From Chengkuizengella axinellae (GTDB taxonomy: Bacteria > Bacillota > Bacilli > Paenibacillales > KCTC-33759), in NCBI RefSeq assembly GCF_030730905.1, contig NZ_JAVAMP010000007.1, forward strand, positions 1-64,000: DNA of 64,000 bases, written 5' to 3'. This document shows, one piece after another, positions 1-9,035 of the stretch. How positions within the stretch are numbered: the stretch's first letter is position 1; each line of letters starts with the position of its first letter. The position numbers were made by a program, and so were the translations under genes. The notes below the pieces were generated by a model, which was not told the origin of the DNA, did no database searches, and worked only from the letters and a program-made list of their open reading frames with translations.

Positions 1-2591
1 CCTTCTACTGTGATCGTTCCATTCTGTACACTATTTTCATCTACGTTAAAGACTAAATCGGATGAGTCGGTTTCATCGTCGTTTCCAGTAAGGATGATTT
101 CTATTGATTCACCCTCATTTGTTATCACAGTTTGTTCATCTGCTACTGGCTTCGAATTCACTGGATTGATAGTAATGCTCACTGTAGCTGGATTTTCTGC
201 ATAGGCTGTGCCATCAGAGCCGTTCCATGTAAATTCTAATTCTCCATTCCAGTTCTCTGCTGACACAAACGTTAATAATTTCAAGTCATCTACTTCGATT
301 TCATATCCGTCAGATCCATCCGCTATGATGACTTCATTGCCATCTAACATCAACGTCCCTTTCTCTGGTAAACTTATTAGTTTCACTCTAACTAAGCTAT
401 CTCCATTATCCACATCTTGGAACTCATCACTAAAATCTGTGGAAGTAAACGGAATCGTCTGACCTTCCGATCCAGTCTTCTCAATGTTGGACACAGTTGG
501 CTCTGTATTTGATGGAATAGATACAATTTGTACTACTGTCTCATCAGTATCCCCGCTATCTAAAATAGCCGTTATAGTAGCAAATCCAATTTCATTGGAA
601 GCAAGAATTGTAACTGCTTCACCATTCTCATCTGTTGTTATATTATTAGGAGCTACGTCTCCTAGATTAGTTCTAAAAGTAACATTTTCACCTTCTACTA
701 CATATGGATTTCCATCCTCATCTTTAGCTGTTACAGTAGCCGTAATTTCAAATTTGTTATCTCTCAACTTTGTTACATTTGTTATGTCAATTGTTGGAGC
801 TTGTTCATACTCATTCTCATCAGTATCTATAGGATTATATTTATTATCAAAATACCAAGAAGTTATATAATGTGCTTCATATAATCCACCTGTAGCAGCA
901 GTAAAACCAATAAATGCTTGATCTCCACCTATAATATCACTTAAAGTAACACCATCATTATGAATATCACCTTCAAAATTACCGCTCAGGTCAAAATTTT
1001 CGCCTAAATTTATACTCCCATCATCATCAAAAGAATATTGTGTTAAATTATCGAAGTTATAAGACACGACTGCACTATCAGGTCTACTATTACTTTCTGC
1101 TATTCTAACTTCTATCGTATTATTACTGTTCTCACCATAATCAATCCACACATGTACTACAGAACCGCCATTGAAATCGATAGAGTTTTCATCTACTACA
1201 GCAACGGATCTAATATGCCCTCCTACGTTGATTCCTATATGATTATTGCTTTCTAATTCACCAAGATCATTTGGACGTACCCACTGATCATTATTATGGG
1301 TATCAAATTCCACTGCTAAGCTTTTTAATATAGCATCATTTTCATCCGTGCCATCACCTAATCCTCTATTTATTTCCGCATAACCTATCCCCCCACCATC
1401 ATTTAATTCTCCACTGGAAATCGGTTGTATTACAAATGCAAGTCCATCAGCACCGTTATTACTTGTGTCTTCGATTTTAAATGTAAAATAAGTACTAAAA
1501 GAATCCCCATTTTTTATAAATATTTTGTTTTCAATAAAAGCACTTCCAGCTTGTTGTGCTTGGTCTTCAGTAAGACGAAGTATAGGAGGAGAGTTAGGAT
1601 CATTATCATCATCTACCGCCTCTGGAGTATATTTTTTACCAGTAAAATCAAAACGATCTGTTTCACTAAAATCTGCTTTAACTGATGTAATCACTTGTTT
1701 AGGTTTACTCTCAACTGGGTTTGCTAGCATTTTAGAGACTGGAAGTAAATTTTCCAAGATTTCTTTTTCTACGACATTAACATCAACAATATTCTCATTA
1801 GTGATTCCTTCAATTTTTATTGTTAATGCTTGATTTCTTTCATTGTTCAAAGTAATTTCAACAACTGCTGATCCTTCTGAAAAGGTTATTGCATCATTAT
1901 AAATTTCCCCTTCTTTTCCCTCAGATAAATCATCACTTATTACTGTTATCCCGATTTCACCTTCTAATTGGATTCCATCTTCATCCATTGCCTCTGTGAT
2001 TTCTATACTGAACTCTTCACCCACTGCTGGATTCTCATTTCCAGCTATTATAGAGACACCACTTAGATCTATTACTGAAGATATAACCGTTACATCAATA
2101 CGTTTTTCCTCTGTCATCCCATCTACATTTACTGTTATAATGTGTGATTCTATCGTCGTTAATATTATTGGAATTGTCGCCGATCCTTCTACGAATTCAA
2201 TTGGCTCACTATGTAAATTGCCTTCTATGTCACTAGTTACTATAATTAGTATAGGTCCATTTAATAATTCACCATCTTGATCTATTGCTTCATTAATATT
2301 TAATTCAAAAGGATCATTTTCAGTTATTATTTCTTCACTTGCTCTTACAAGCGCATTACTTTGATCTTCAACTTCTCCTTCCCCATCAATTTTTCCATCT
2401 AGTGGTTGCGAGTCAACTGCTTCTTCTTCAATAGTACTATCTTCATCCTCAATGATTGGGGTTTCAATAGTATCACTGTCCTCTGCAAATACAATACTTA
2501 TATTTGGTAAAAAACTCATTAACAACATGGATAAAATTAGTACACAAGATACAAATTTATTTTTTTGACGATTACTAAATATCAATTTCAT
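1..2591 (-). CDS. Secreted L-type lectin adhesin with Ig/cadherin-like repeats (partial, C-terminus beyond window)
   Basis: I read an open frame from ATG 2591 (AAAGGAG just upstream) to the left edge, about 863 residues with no stop. A signal peptide covers residues 1-34 (basic start, hydrophobic core, VFA-ED). After an acidic linker come two beta-sandwich segments at about 100-320. A bacterial L-type (legume-like) lectin domain follows at about 345-575: the metal-site motif VEFDTHNND near nt 1295-1320, then HIGINVGG and a GSVVHVWIDYG strand. Next are an invasin-like Ig domain (TVTAKDEDGNP, near nt 640-740) and tandem VCBS/cadherin-like domains. Proteins of this kind bind glycans at the cell surface. 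No anchor is visible because the C-terminus lies outside the window. The domain calls rest on motif recognition; the sugar bound is unknown. Confidence 0.85.
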   Translation of the reverse strand, partial: MKLIFSNRQKNKFVSCVLILSMLLMSFLPNISIVFAEDSDTIETPIIEDEDSTIEEEAVDSQPLDGKIDGEGEVEDQSNALVRASEEIITENDPFELNINEAIDQDGELLNGPILIIVTSDIEGNLHSEPIEFVEGSATIPIILTTIESHIITVNVDGMTEEKRIDVTVISSVIDLSGVSIIAGNENPAVGEEFSIEITEAMDEDGIQLEGEIGITVISDDLSEGKEGEIYNDAITFSEGSAVVEITLNNERNQALTIKIEGITNENIVDVNVVEKEILENLLPVSKMLANPVESKPKQVITSVKADFSETDRFDFTGKKYTPEAVDDDNDPNSPPILRLTEDQAQQAGSAFIENKIFIKNGDSFSTYFTFKIEDTSNNGADGLAFVIQPISSGELNDGGGIGYAEINRGLGDGTDENDAILKSLAVEFDTHNNDQWVRPNDLGELESNNHIGINVGGHIRSVAVVDENSIDFNGGSVVHVWIDYGENSNNTIEVRIAESNSRPDSAVVSYNFDNLTQYSFDDDGSINLGENFDLSGNFEGDIHNDGVTLSDIIGGDQAFIGFTAATGGLYEAHYITSWYFDNKYNPIDTDENEYEQAPTIDITNVTKLRDNKFEITATVTAKDEDGNPYVVEGENVTFRTNLGDVAPNNITTDENGEAVTILASNEIGFATITAILDSGDTDETVVQIVSIPSNTEPTVSNIEKTGSEGQTIPFTSTDFSDEFQDVDNGDSLVRVKLISLPEKGTLMLDGNEVIIADGSDGYEIEVDDLKLLTFVSAENWNGELEFTWNGSDGTAYAENPATVSITINPVNSKPVADEQTVITNEGESIEIILTGNDDETDSSDLVFNVDENSVQNGTITVE

Positions 2592-2690
2592 TTCTCCTTT
2601 ATAAAATATTTATACGTATCCATTGTTTTTAAATCTATTGATCTATCAAATTATAAATGTAAACATATCATTGCTCAGCTTCCATAATTA

Positions 2691-3240
2691 GTTACACCAA
2701 GCCACTTTATTCCTTAAAAAAATATAATGATGAATAAACTTGTTTCAAAAATCATCTATCAATTGATGAGATATTCTAAAAAACTTTTTTAACAAATTCT
2801 ACTTCTCCCCTTTAGAATTGATATTTCCTCATATTTTAAGTTTTAGAGCTATATAGTTGAAAAGACAGTCACAAATAGCCACATTATTTCTTAAAAATCA
2901 TGTATTTTCTACTTTCTCTTATGAATCAACACATCCTTACTAAATTTATCTAAAGCTCAAAAAGACTCACCTCAGTACTTTCTCAGTTATTCAGCATTTA
3001 AAGTTACAATATGCCACTTTTTTACATAAAAAAAATATAATTACTTCTATTAATATTTTTATGATTCAACACATTTCTACATATCCTTTTAATTTCAAAA
3101 TCACCCACCTATAATTGTCACCTTTAAAAACAGGACTAAGATACTATTGTTTTTCATTTGTATAAGTTATAAAATATTTACAAGCAAAAAGTCACATGAA
3201 GCCACTTTTATACACAAAAAAATATAAATATCATTTAATC
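2691..3240. repeat. Four degenerate AT-rich direct repeats
   Basis: Four copies begin near 2691, 2867, 3002 and 3190. Each has gttaca or gtcaca, a short gap, gccac, then a T-rich and an A-rich run ending near aaatataa. Copies 2 and 3 also share a downstream atgaatcaac/atgattcaac followed by acat. Spacing is irregular (about 135-190 bp). They lie upstream of the lectin gene on its template side. Confidence 0.55.
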
Positions 3241-3309
3241 ATTTCATTATCTGATATTTATTTCTAAGTTTCTCAGCAATTGTGATTATTATAATTACTT
3301 GACTAGGCA

Positions 3310-3552
3310 TTATACGATTTTGAATAAAATCTCATCGGATTCTCTAGAAGATATCTTCAAATTCATCATGTAAATATGGAGTCCCTTTTTAGCATCATTT
3401 TTCTGAATATCTTGAGAGTGCAGTGTTGTTTTCATTGAAACAATTACTTTTAGATTCGTATGTTGTAAAAATTTATCGAATCTTTTAATATCCTGTATAT
3501 TTTTATACCATATGTTCTGCTGATATTCAATCCATTTGTATAAATATCCCAA
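3310..3552 (-). CDS. Doubtful 80-residue ORF
   Basis: The frame opens with TTG at 3552; a GGAG lies too far upstream to be a convincing ribosome site. The product is rich in Lys, Ile, Asn and Leu, as expected for any frame in DNA this AT-rich. I recognise no family. It may be a chance ORF or a decayed gene remnant. Confidence 0.2.
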   Translation of the reverse strand: MGYLYKWIEYQQNIWYKNIQDIKRFDKFLQHTNLKVIVSMKTTLHSQDIQKNDAKKGLHIYMMNLKISSRESDEILFKIV

Positions 3553-3687
3553 ATTATATTTTTTATAACTCCAAAAGTAAACAAAGGACTAGTTTACTAT
3601 TTTTATCTCATATAACACTATAAAATTCAATATATAAGAAAATATTATATAATTATGCTATTATAATTTATGTTAGGGGAAACGTGT

Positions 3688-3790
3688 AGGTTGGCTAGAT
3701 TTAAAAGCAAAGAAAGAGGAGTGTTTCTCATGTACAGGATGACTGATGCCGGTGTCCACTAGATAGAAGTGGTATGATTCTAGTCAACTT
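3688..3790 (+). ncRNA. Probable structured RNA or cis-regulatory leader upstream of the Xre gene
   Basis: A long closing stem pairs 3688-3699 (core GTTGGCTAGA) with 3779-3790 (core TCTAGTCAAC), about 12 pairs including two G-U. Inside are a hairpin AGAAA/TTTCT near 3710-3728 whose loop carries the ribosome-site-like GAGGAG, and a hairpin CCACT/AGTGG at about 3756-3772. A 10-codon frame ATG 3730 to TAG 3762 (peptide MYRMTDAGVH) follows the GAGGAG. I cannot match it to a known riboswitch class. It could be a leader-peptide attenuator, a trans-acting RNA or an undescribed cis-element. Confidence 0.5.
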
Positions 3791-3857
3791 TCATTGTATG
3801 TTTACTACATTAAAACATTTACAAATTCTTAAAGTGTAAAAAAGGGAGCAGATACTT

Positions 3858-4190
3858 GTGTTAGGAGATCGATTAGTTGCATTAAGAAAAAAATTAAATT
3901 TGACCCAAAAAGATGTTTCAGAGAAGTTGGATATATCAAGATCTACATATGCTCAATATGAAATTAATCGAAGAGTTCCTGAATTTGCTACATTAAATAG
4001 ATTAGCAGATTTTTATGATGTATCCCTTGACTATTTAGTTGGAAGAACAAATCCACAACTCTCCGAGGATAAAACTACTGAAATCATTAATGAAGTCATT
4101 AAAGAATTTAACATTGAATTATCTAATGAAGAAGATGAAGAAAAATTCCGTGAAGTGATTAGGTTATTATGGGATTCAAAAAAAAGATAA
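3858..4190 (+). CDS. Xre-family HTH transcriptional regulator
   Basis: 110 residues from GTG 3858, with AGGGAG about 9 nt upstream. Residues 5-60 form a Cro/CI-type helix-turn-helix (LRKKLNLTQKDVSEKLDIS, then STYAQYEINRRVPEFATLN), the family that includes SinR and phage-type repressors. The C-terminal 45 residues are acidic and helical (EVIKEFNIELSNEEDEEKF) and probably serve dimerisation or binding of a partner. Its stop directly abuts the stop of the convergent small peptide gene 4191-4301. The structured RNA at 3688-3790 lies in its leader. The operator and target genes are unknown. Confidence 0.9.
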   Translation: MLGDRLVALRKKLNLTQKDVSEKLDISRSTYAQYEINRRVPEFATLNRLADFYDVSLDYLVGRTNPQLSEDKTTEIINEVIKEFNIELSNEEDEEKFREVIRLLWDSKKR

Positions 4191-4301
4191 TCATTCCATT
4201 AAATTTAAGATAAATTCAAGTAATTTATTCCTATCTATATCATCCAATACTTGCATTGATGCAAGTATTTCTTCTAAATAGTGTATATTATTTTCTTCCA
4301 C
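4191..4301 (-). CDS. Small peptide gene, 36 residues (paralogue of 21848-21967)
   Basis: GTG start at 4301 with GGAGGAG at 4308-4314; stop at 4191-4193, touching the Xre stop codon. The acidic, probably helical product contains NIHYLEEILASMQVLDD and ends FILNLME. It aligns without gaps to the 39-residue product of 21848-21967 (shared pattern NI, E-IL-S, D-N-L, FIL-L-E), which argues that both are real. It has its own double-heptamer promoter at 4340-4373. I do not recognise the family. A regulatory or signalling peptide, perhaps acting on the neighbouring regulators, is only a guess. Confidence 0.65.
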   Translation of the reverse strand: MEENNIHYLEEILASMQVLDDIDRNKLLEFILNLME

Positions 4302-4339
4302 AGTACACTCCTCCTAAATAATAGTTCATTATCTATCAC

Positions 4340-4373
4340 AGAATACCAAAATCCCCTCACAAAATTCTCACAA
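4340..4373 (-). promoter_or_regulatory. Double-heptamer promoter of small peptide gene 4191-4301
   Basis: On the minus strand, TTGTGAG-AATT-TTGTGAG (4373-4356) is followed by exactly 10 nt and a -10 box TATTCT (4345-4340) preceded by TG (extended -10). No -35 box lies at the usual distance, which suggests dependence on an activator. An ATTGTCGAAATT element shared with the HK1 promoter lies just upstream. Confidence 0.7.
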
Positions 4374-4408
4374 ATGAACTTAATTTCGACAATATCTTCT
4401 GATTTTCT

Positions 4409-4449
4409 AAAAAAAAGAACATAAAGATAAGAATCCACCTATCCTTATC
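4409..4449 (-). terminator. Rho-independent terminator of RR1
   Basis: On the minus strand a GATAAGGAT/ATTCTTATC hairpin (4426-4449) is followed by a T-rich tract ending in eight T. Confidence 0.7.
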
Positions 4450-4471
4450 TACCTTTTTTGATCTTTATTAT

Positions 4472-5605
4472 TTATTTTTGAATATATTTCCTTAACACTT
4501 GTTGAGCTTCTAATGGTGTTGAAACATCAAGTTCTTCATTCAATAATTTCTCGTATTGATTATAATGCTTTTGCAAACGATTAAAATCGTCGTAATAAGT
4601 AGCATATAGTTTTAAAAGTATCAAATTCATCTCTTCATGAAGAGGGTATATAATAAGGTATTTCATAAGTTTCTGTTCAGCTTGATGAATACTGCGTATT
4701 TTAATGTAATATGTAACTAAATTACGGGTTAGCCTTGTATAATGACCCAATAATTCTTCTCTAAAATTCAAACACCAAAAACTATCTTTCACCCCAAATA
4801 AAATTCCTTTATATAATGAAAAAATTCGCTCACTTTCCTTTACATTTTCTATTGTAACCTCCAGATATTTTTGAGCATAATTTCTCAACTCTTCAACGTC
4901 AAAAAATACCTCTTGGTCTTTTTTTAATAAATATCCATCATTTAATTTTTCTATAAGAATTAAAATGCCATTTTCTTTTAACGCTTTTTTTAATAGATAT
5001 ATCGTGTTATGCAAGTTATGTATAGCTCTACTTTCATCCATATCAGACCAGAACAAATCAACTAATTTCCATTTTGAAATGGTTTGATTAGAATTCATAA
5101 GAAAGTAAGCTAATAGTTCTTCTGTTTTTTTTGTAGGCCATTTTATAACTGAGCCCGAAGTTGTTCTAACTTCAAATGTTCCAAAACAATAAATGGACAC
5201 ACGTTCATTCTCATCTGCATTTTCAGGTTTTCCCATGAGTAGATTATGTGTTTTTATAAGTCGATTTGTAATGCGATTGATCGCTTCTGGTGTAATTGGT
5301 TTTAATAAATAATCAACAGCGTGAACTTTAAATGCATCCAGAGCATATTGCTGATAAGCAGTTGTAAAAACAATTTGGATATTTTCATTCACTTTTAACA
5401 TTTTTTCAGCCAAGTCTAAACCATTCATTTTAGGCATCTCAATATCTAAGAAGACAACATCTGGTTTCTTAGATAGAAAGTGATCCAATGCCTCAGCCGG
5501 ATTAGTGTAACCCCCTATAATCGATAGGTGTTTGTTTTCTTGAATAACTCTTTCCATTAGTCCTAATATCGGTAGTTCATCTTCAACAATCATTACTTTG
5601 AGCAT
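4472..5605 (-). CDS. Response regulator RR1: receiver + SARP-like winged helix + BTAD
   Basis: I prefer ATG 5605 (MLKVMIVEDE, AAGGATGAAGG about 8 nt upstream) over an ATG three codons earlier at 5614, because RR3 and RR4 start the same way. Receiver domain at residues 1-120: acidic pocket VEDE, phosphoacceptor Asp54 (FLDIEMPKM), TTAYQQYAL and the Lys of DYLLKP. A winged helix at about 145-235 (GTFEVR, KWPTKKTEELLAYF) and a bacterial transcriptional activator domain of helical repeats at 240-377 follow. This matches the SAPR/SARP-type regulators of Gram-positives and not the OmpR or LytTR types. It lies 161 bp after HK1, its likely kinase. Probably activates target promoters when phosphorylated. 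Confidence 0.9.
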   Translation of the reverse strand: MLKVMIVEDELPILGLMERVIQENKHLSIIGGYTNPAEALDHFLSKKPDVVFLDIEMPKMNGLDLAEKMLKVNENIQIVFTTAYQQYALDAFKVHAVDYLLKPITPEAINRITNRLIKTHNLLMGKPENADENERVSIYCFGTFEVRTTSGSVIKWPTKKTEELLAYFLMNSNQTISKWKLVDLFWSDMDESRAIHNLHNTIYLLKKALKENGILILIEKLNDGYLLKKDQEVFFDVEELRNYAQKYLEVTIENVKESERIFSLYKGILFGVKDSFWCLNFREELLGHYTRLTRNLVTYYIKIRSIHQAEQKLMKYLIIYPLHEEMNLILLKLYATYYDDFNRLQKHYNQYEKLLNEELDVSTPLEAQQVLRKYIQK

Positions 5606-5766
5606 AACCTTCATCCTTTATAGTTCTAGCCAATATAATTATTATATTTAAGTACTTAGTAAATAAGTGAGTTTTTAAACATTTTTCAGTATAATTATTA
5701 TACCTAATTCCAATCATATAACCACACCTGAATTTTAATTTACTCCTTGTGGGACATATGAACTAA

Positions 5767-8700
5767 TCAAGCAAGTTCTTCTATTTCCATCGTTTGTTTA
5801 GGTAAATCTATTGTTATGATAGTTCCTTTACCTAATATTGATTCCACTTTCAAATTTGAGCCTTTTATCCATAATAATCGTTTCTTAATATTAGACATCC
5901 CTACACCAGCATTTTTAATATCTCCATTTTTAAACTGCTTCAAAACATGATCAGCAATTCCTACTCCGTTATCTTCAATACAAATGCTAATATATTCCTG
6001 ATGATCGTGTATCGTTAAAGTAACTAATCCTATCCCATCCTTCTCAAATAGTCCATGCCTTATCGCATTTTCTACAAAAGGTTGGATACACAAAGATGGA
6101 ACAAATAACTTTTCAAGTCCCTTATCTACGTCTATATGAAAGTCTAATTGGTTAAATCGGGATTTTTGGATTTCAACATAAGCTTTTATTAACTTTATTT
6201 CTCTTTCAAGTGGGACTAACATTGTAGAGTGGTCTGTAGTAAAAACAATACGTAAATACTGACTTAACATGCTCAATAAGTTAGCTGCTTTTTTCCCATC
6301 TGTATAACAAAAAGCAATGATATTACTAATGGCATTGTATAAAAAATGAGGTTTAATTTGAGCCTGTAAAAAAGCCATTTCGTTTTGAAATGATTCTATC
6401 ATGGAGGTTTTCATAGAAATAAGCGTTTGAATCCTGGCTAAAATCGTTTTTGCATCAAATGGCTTAGTAATGTAGTCGTTTGCCCCTGCTTTAAATCCTA
6501 ATTCAATATCTTCGGGTAAATCTATAGCCGTTGCAAATAAAACAGGGAGTTCAATTAACGAATAGTTTTTTCTTATTTGTTGACACAACTCAATTCCTGT
6601 CATTTCTGGCATCATCACGTCTAAAATTACAAGATCAACTTGTTTAAACTTCTCCAATTTTTTTAATGCTTCTTTTGCAGATAAAGCTGTGATCACATTA
6701 TACTCACGATTAGATAATAAATTCATTAATATTTGAATATTAGAAGGCTCATCATCCACGATCAGAATCGTATGTTTGTGTCCATTTACAACATCAAAAT
6801 CATGATATGATGATGTTCCTTTTTCAAATTGTATTTTGGATTGCAAACGATGTTGATTAGTCACTTTTTGATCTGATAGTTCAGCCCTTGGCAACGAAAA
6901 ACAAAGTCTCGTTCCTCTTCCCACTTCAGACCAATCCACCCTTATCTCTCCTTTCATTTTCTCTATTAATTGTCGACTAATATATAAACCTAATCCCATG
7001 CTCTGGTACTCATTTTGATTTGACAATGGATCCAATTGTTCGAAATAACCAAAGATCTCTTCTTGTTTTTCTTCAGGGATTCCTACTCCTGTATCTTCCA
7101 CATAAAAATAGACCATTTCATTTACTAGTCTAGAAGAAACAGTGATTTCACCTATTTGAGTGTGTTTTATTGCATTATGAATGAGATTATATAAAACTTG
7201 TCGGATTCTATTTTCATCTCCAGCGACTAAAGTAGATTTATCAATTTCGTTGATGAATTGAACTTGTTTACCTTGAATTTCAAAAGCCAATACATCAAAA
7301 ACCATTTGAGTGGATACTTTTAAATCAACGTTGGTTATATATAACTTAAACTCTCCATTTTTCAATCTTGCCACATCAATCAGATCATTCACTAAGTTAG
7401 ATAACCTCATGGAAGTGTCATGAATTAATGAAAGATTTTCTCTTTGTTTTGCTGATATTCTAGAATCTGCTTCCTCCAATAAAAAAGCAGATATATTTAA
7501 AATCCCATGTAGAGGTGTTTTTAATTCATGTGAAGTTTTTGCTAAAAACTCATCCTTCATTTCATTGATGTTAAACAGCCGTTCAGATAAATCCTCAAGG
7601 TTATTGTAAGCATTTGTATAACGCAATGCTAATAACATATTCATGACTATAATATAATAAGCAATACCTGCTTTAACAATCCAGATAGTTTTATTAATAT
7701 TTGCAGCACTGTTCACTGAAATGGAGTACATCACAGATTCACAAATTAATATAATAAGACTACCATTTGTACCAAATAACATTGCGATTAATAATAATAA
7801 CTCCTTTTTTTCTAAATGAACATACTGTTTATTGATGTATAACCATATGAGTTTAATGAAGATAAACAAAGTAATTAAACATATATATAACCACAAAAAA
7901 TATTCAATGTTTGTATACACAGAGAATGATGTAAAAATAGTAACAAAGAGGTAAATTACAATGGGCAGCAAGATGACCCTAAACACTCTATTCGTGAATA
8001 GTGTAGATTCCAATGAATAAACAAATAACAGAAGAAATACTATGCTTGCAAAAGATGAAATATCCTGTACTTTATAAATCACATCTGATGATATTGTAGG
8101 AATGAGCATCACTAAAATTTGTTCACTATCAGCCGATAGTCTTAGTAGAAGAGAAAAATAAAAAAGTGAACTAAAAAGATACGTTTGTTCCTTCGTTCTC
8201 TTACGATAAATACTAATATGATAAAAACCAAAAAATAATACAGAAACAATGAGAGATAAATCTGTACTGAATAAAAACAAATCTAGTTTATGAATATCCT
8301 GTTGCAGACCAAATTTGATATCACCGATCATCCCACCTTCATTTCGATCATATTTCGAAGTCTGTACTAAGAGAATGATTTCATTATGATCAGAATAAAA
8401 GTAGGTAACATAAGGTGTACTACCAGAAACATGATCCTCCCTCACCATTGCTGGTGTTCCACCCTGACCTTTTATCTGTCCATTAATAAATAACTTATGA
8501 GCCATACGAATACTGGTGATTTTTAATCCTAATATTTCATCCTTTAGTTCACCACTGACCTTTATCGTTAACTTATAAGTAGATGCCCCATTTTGGTTTA
8601 TTCCACTAAACTGCTTCTCATTATTGCGATTTGGAACCATCAAATAATTTGTTAAAAATAGAGAAGAATGAATAAAATCCTTTGGTTCCAATAAATACCC

Positions 8701-8910
8701 ATCATAAAATTCCCATTCTCCGTTAAGTGAGACAATACCCTCTTTTTGAAAATCCCATTCTGATAAGTCCAACACTCCTTTATGAGCAATCGGATCAGAA
8801 GAACTAGGTTGGGTTAAGACATACACATAGATGGAAAAAAAGACACAACTAATAGTAATGATCAGTAATCCTATTATTTTCAAGTATTTTTTATATAGAT
8901 TTGATTTCAT
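5767..8910 (-). CDS. Hybrid sensor kinase HK1 with two kinase modules
   Basis: 1047 residues. An N-terminal membrane helix precedes an extracellular jelly-roll domain (about 45-205: LDLSEWDF, LNGEWEFYDGYLL, KLFINGQIKGQGG) that resembles sugar-binding domains of 7TMR-DISM receptors. A multi-span 7TM block covers about 210-430. HisKA has His461 (SHELKTPLHGI), followed by HATPase_c (NLIHNAIKHT, DTGVGIPEE, GLGLYISRQL). A receiver has Asp764 (LDVMMPEMTG). A second kinase module of LytS/His_kinase type has His855 (IKPHFLYNAISN), VENAIRHGL and a second ATPase with EDNGVGI. Phosphotransfer could therefore start at two histidines. Its promoter (8955-8988) carries the double heptamer, so it may be autoregulated through RR1. 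The ligand is unknown; a carbohydrate is plausible. Confidence 0.92.
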   Translation of the reverse strand: MKSNLYKKYLKIIGLLIITISCVFFSIYVYVLTQPSSSDPIAHKGVLDLSEWDFQKEGIVSLNGEWEFYDGYLLEPKDFIHSSLFLTNYLMVPNRNNEKQFSGINQNGASTYKLTIKVSGELKDEILGLKITSIRMAHKLFINGQIKGQGGTPAMVREDHVSGSTPYVTYFYSDHNEIILLVQTSKYDRNEGGMIGDIKFGLQQDIHKLDLFLFSTDLSLIVSVLFFGFYHISIYRKRTKEQTYLFSSLFYFSLLLRLSADSEQILVMLIPTISSDVIYKVQDISSFASIVFLLLFVYSLESTLFTNRVFRVILLPIVIYLFVTIFTSFSVYTNIEYFLWLYICLITLFIFIKLIWLYINKQYVHLEKKELLLLIAMLFGTNGSLIILICESVMYSISVNSAANINKTIWIVKAGIAYYIIVMNMLLALRYTNAYNNLEDLSERLFNINEMKDEFLAKTSHELKTPLHGILNISAFLLEEADSRISAKQRENLSLIHDTSMRLSNLVNDLIDVARLKNGEFKLYITNVDLKVSTQMVFDVLAFEIQGKQVQFINEIDKSTLVAGDENRIRQVLYNLIHNAIKHTQIGEITVSSRLVNEMVYFYVEDTGVGIPEEKQEEIFGYFEQLDPLSNQNEYQSMGLGLYISRQLIEKMKGEIRVDWSEVGRGTRLCFSLPRAELSDQKVTNQHRLQSKIQFEKGTSSYHDFDVVNGHKHTILIVDDEPSNIQILMNLLSNREYNVITALSAKEALKKLEKFKQVDLVILDVMMPEMTGIELCQQIRKNYSLIELPVLFATAIDLPEDIELGFKAGANDYITKPFDAKTILARIQTLISMKTSMIESFQNEMAFLQAQIKPHFLYNAISNIIAFCYTDGKKAANLLSMLSQYLRIVFTTDHSTMLVPLEREIKLIKAYVEIQKSRFNQLDFHIDVDKGLEKLFVPSLCIQPFVENAIRHGLFEKDGIGLVTLTIHDHQEYISICIEDNGVGIADHVLKQFKNGDIKNAGVGMSNIKKRLLWIKGSNLKVESILGKGTIITIDLPKQTMEIEELA

Positions 8911-8954
8911 TCATTTATACATTTCCTTTTAGCATAGGTTTTATAGCATTTTTC

Positions 8955-8988
8955 AATATATCAAAAGATCCTCACAAAATTCTCACAA
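8955..8988 (-). promoter_or_regulatory. Double-heptamer promoter of HK1
   Basis: TTGTGAG-AATT-TTGTGAG on the minus strand (8988-8971), 10 nt, then extended -10 TGA-TATATT (8960-8955). HK1 starts 45 bp downstream. TTGTCGAAA directly upstream may be a third, degenerate half-site. Confidence 0.75.
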
Positions 8989-9035
8989 ATTTCGACAATG
9001 ACTATGAAAAGGAAGTTATAATTTCTTATACACAT

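Larger units (their letters stand above)
2592..3857. other. 1.3 kb intergenic region without a convincing gene
   Basis: Very AT-rich stretch between the lectin gene, which reads leftwards, and the Xre gene, which reads rightwards. It holds four degenerate repeats (2691-3240), a doubtful 80-codon frame (3310-3552, minus) and a probable structured RNA on the plus strand (3688-3790). A TATAAT at 3662-3667 could be the -10 box for that RNA. Confidence 0.6.

Noticed and set aside
3688-3790. attC-like recombination site or c-di-GMP/fluoride riboswitch
   Set aside because: The core-site bases and the conserved riboswitch motifs are absent; only the stem-loop layout is shared.
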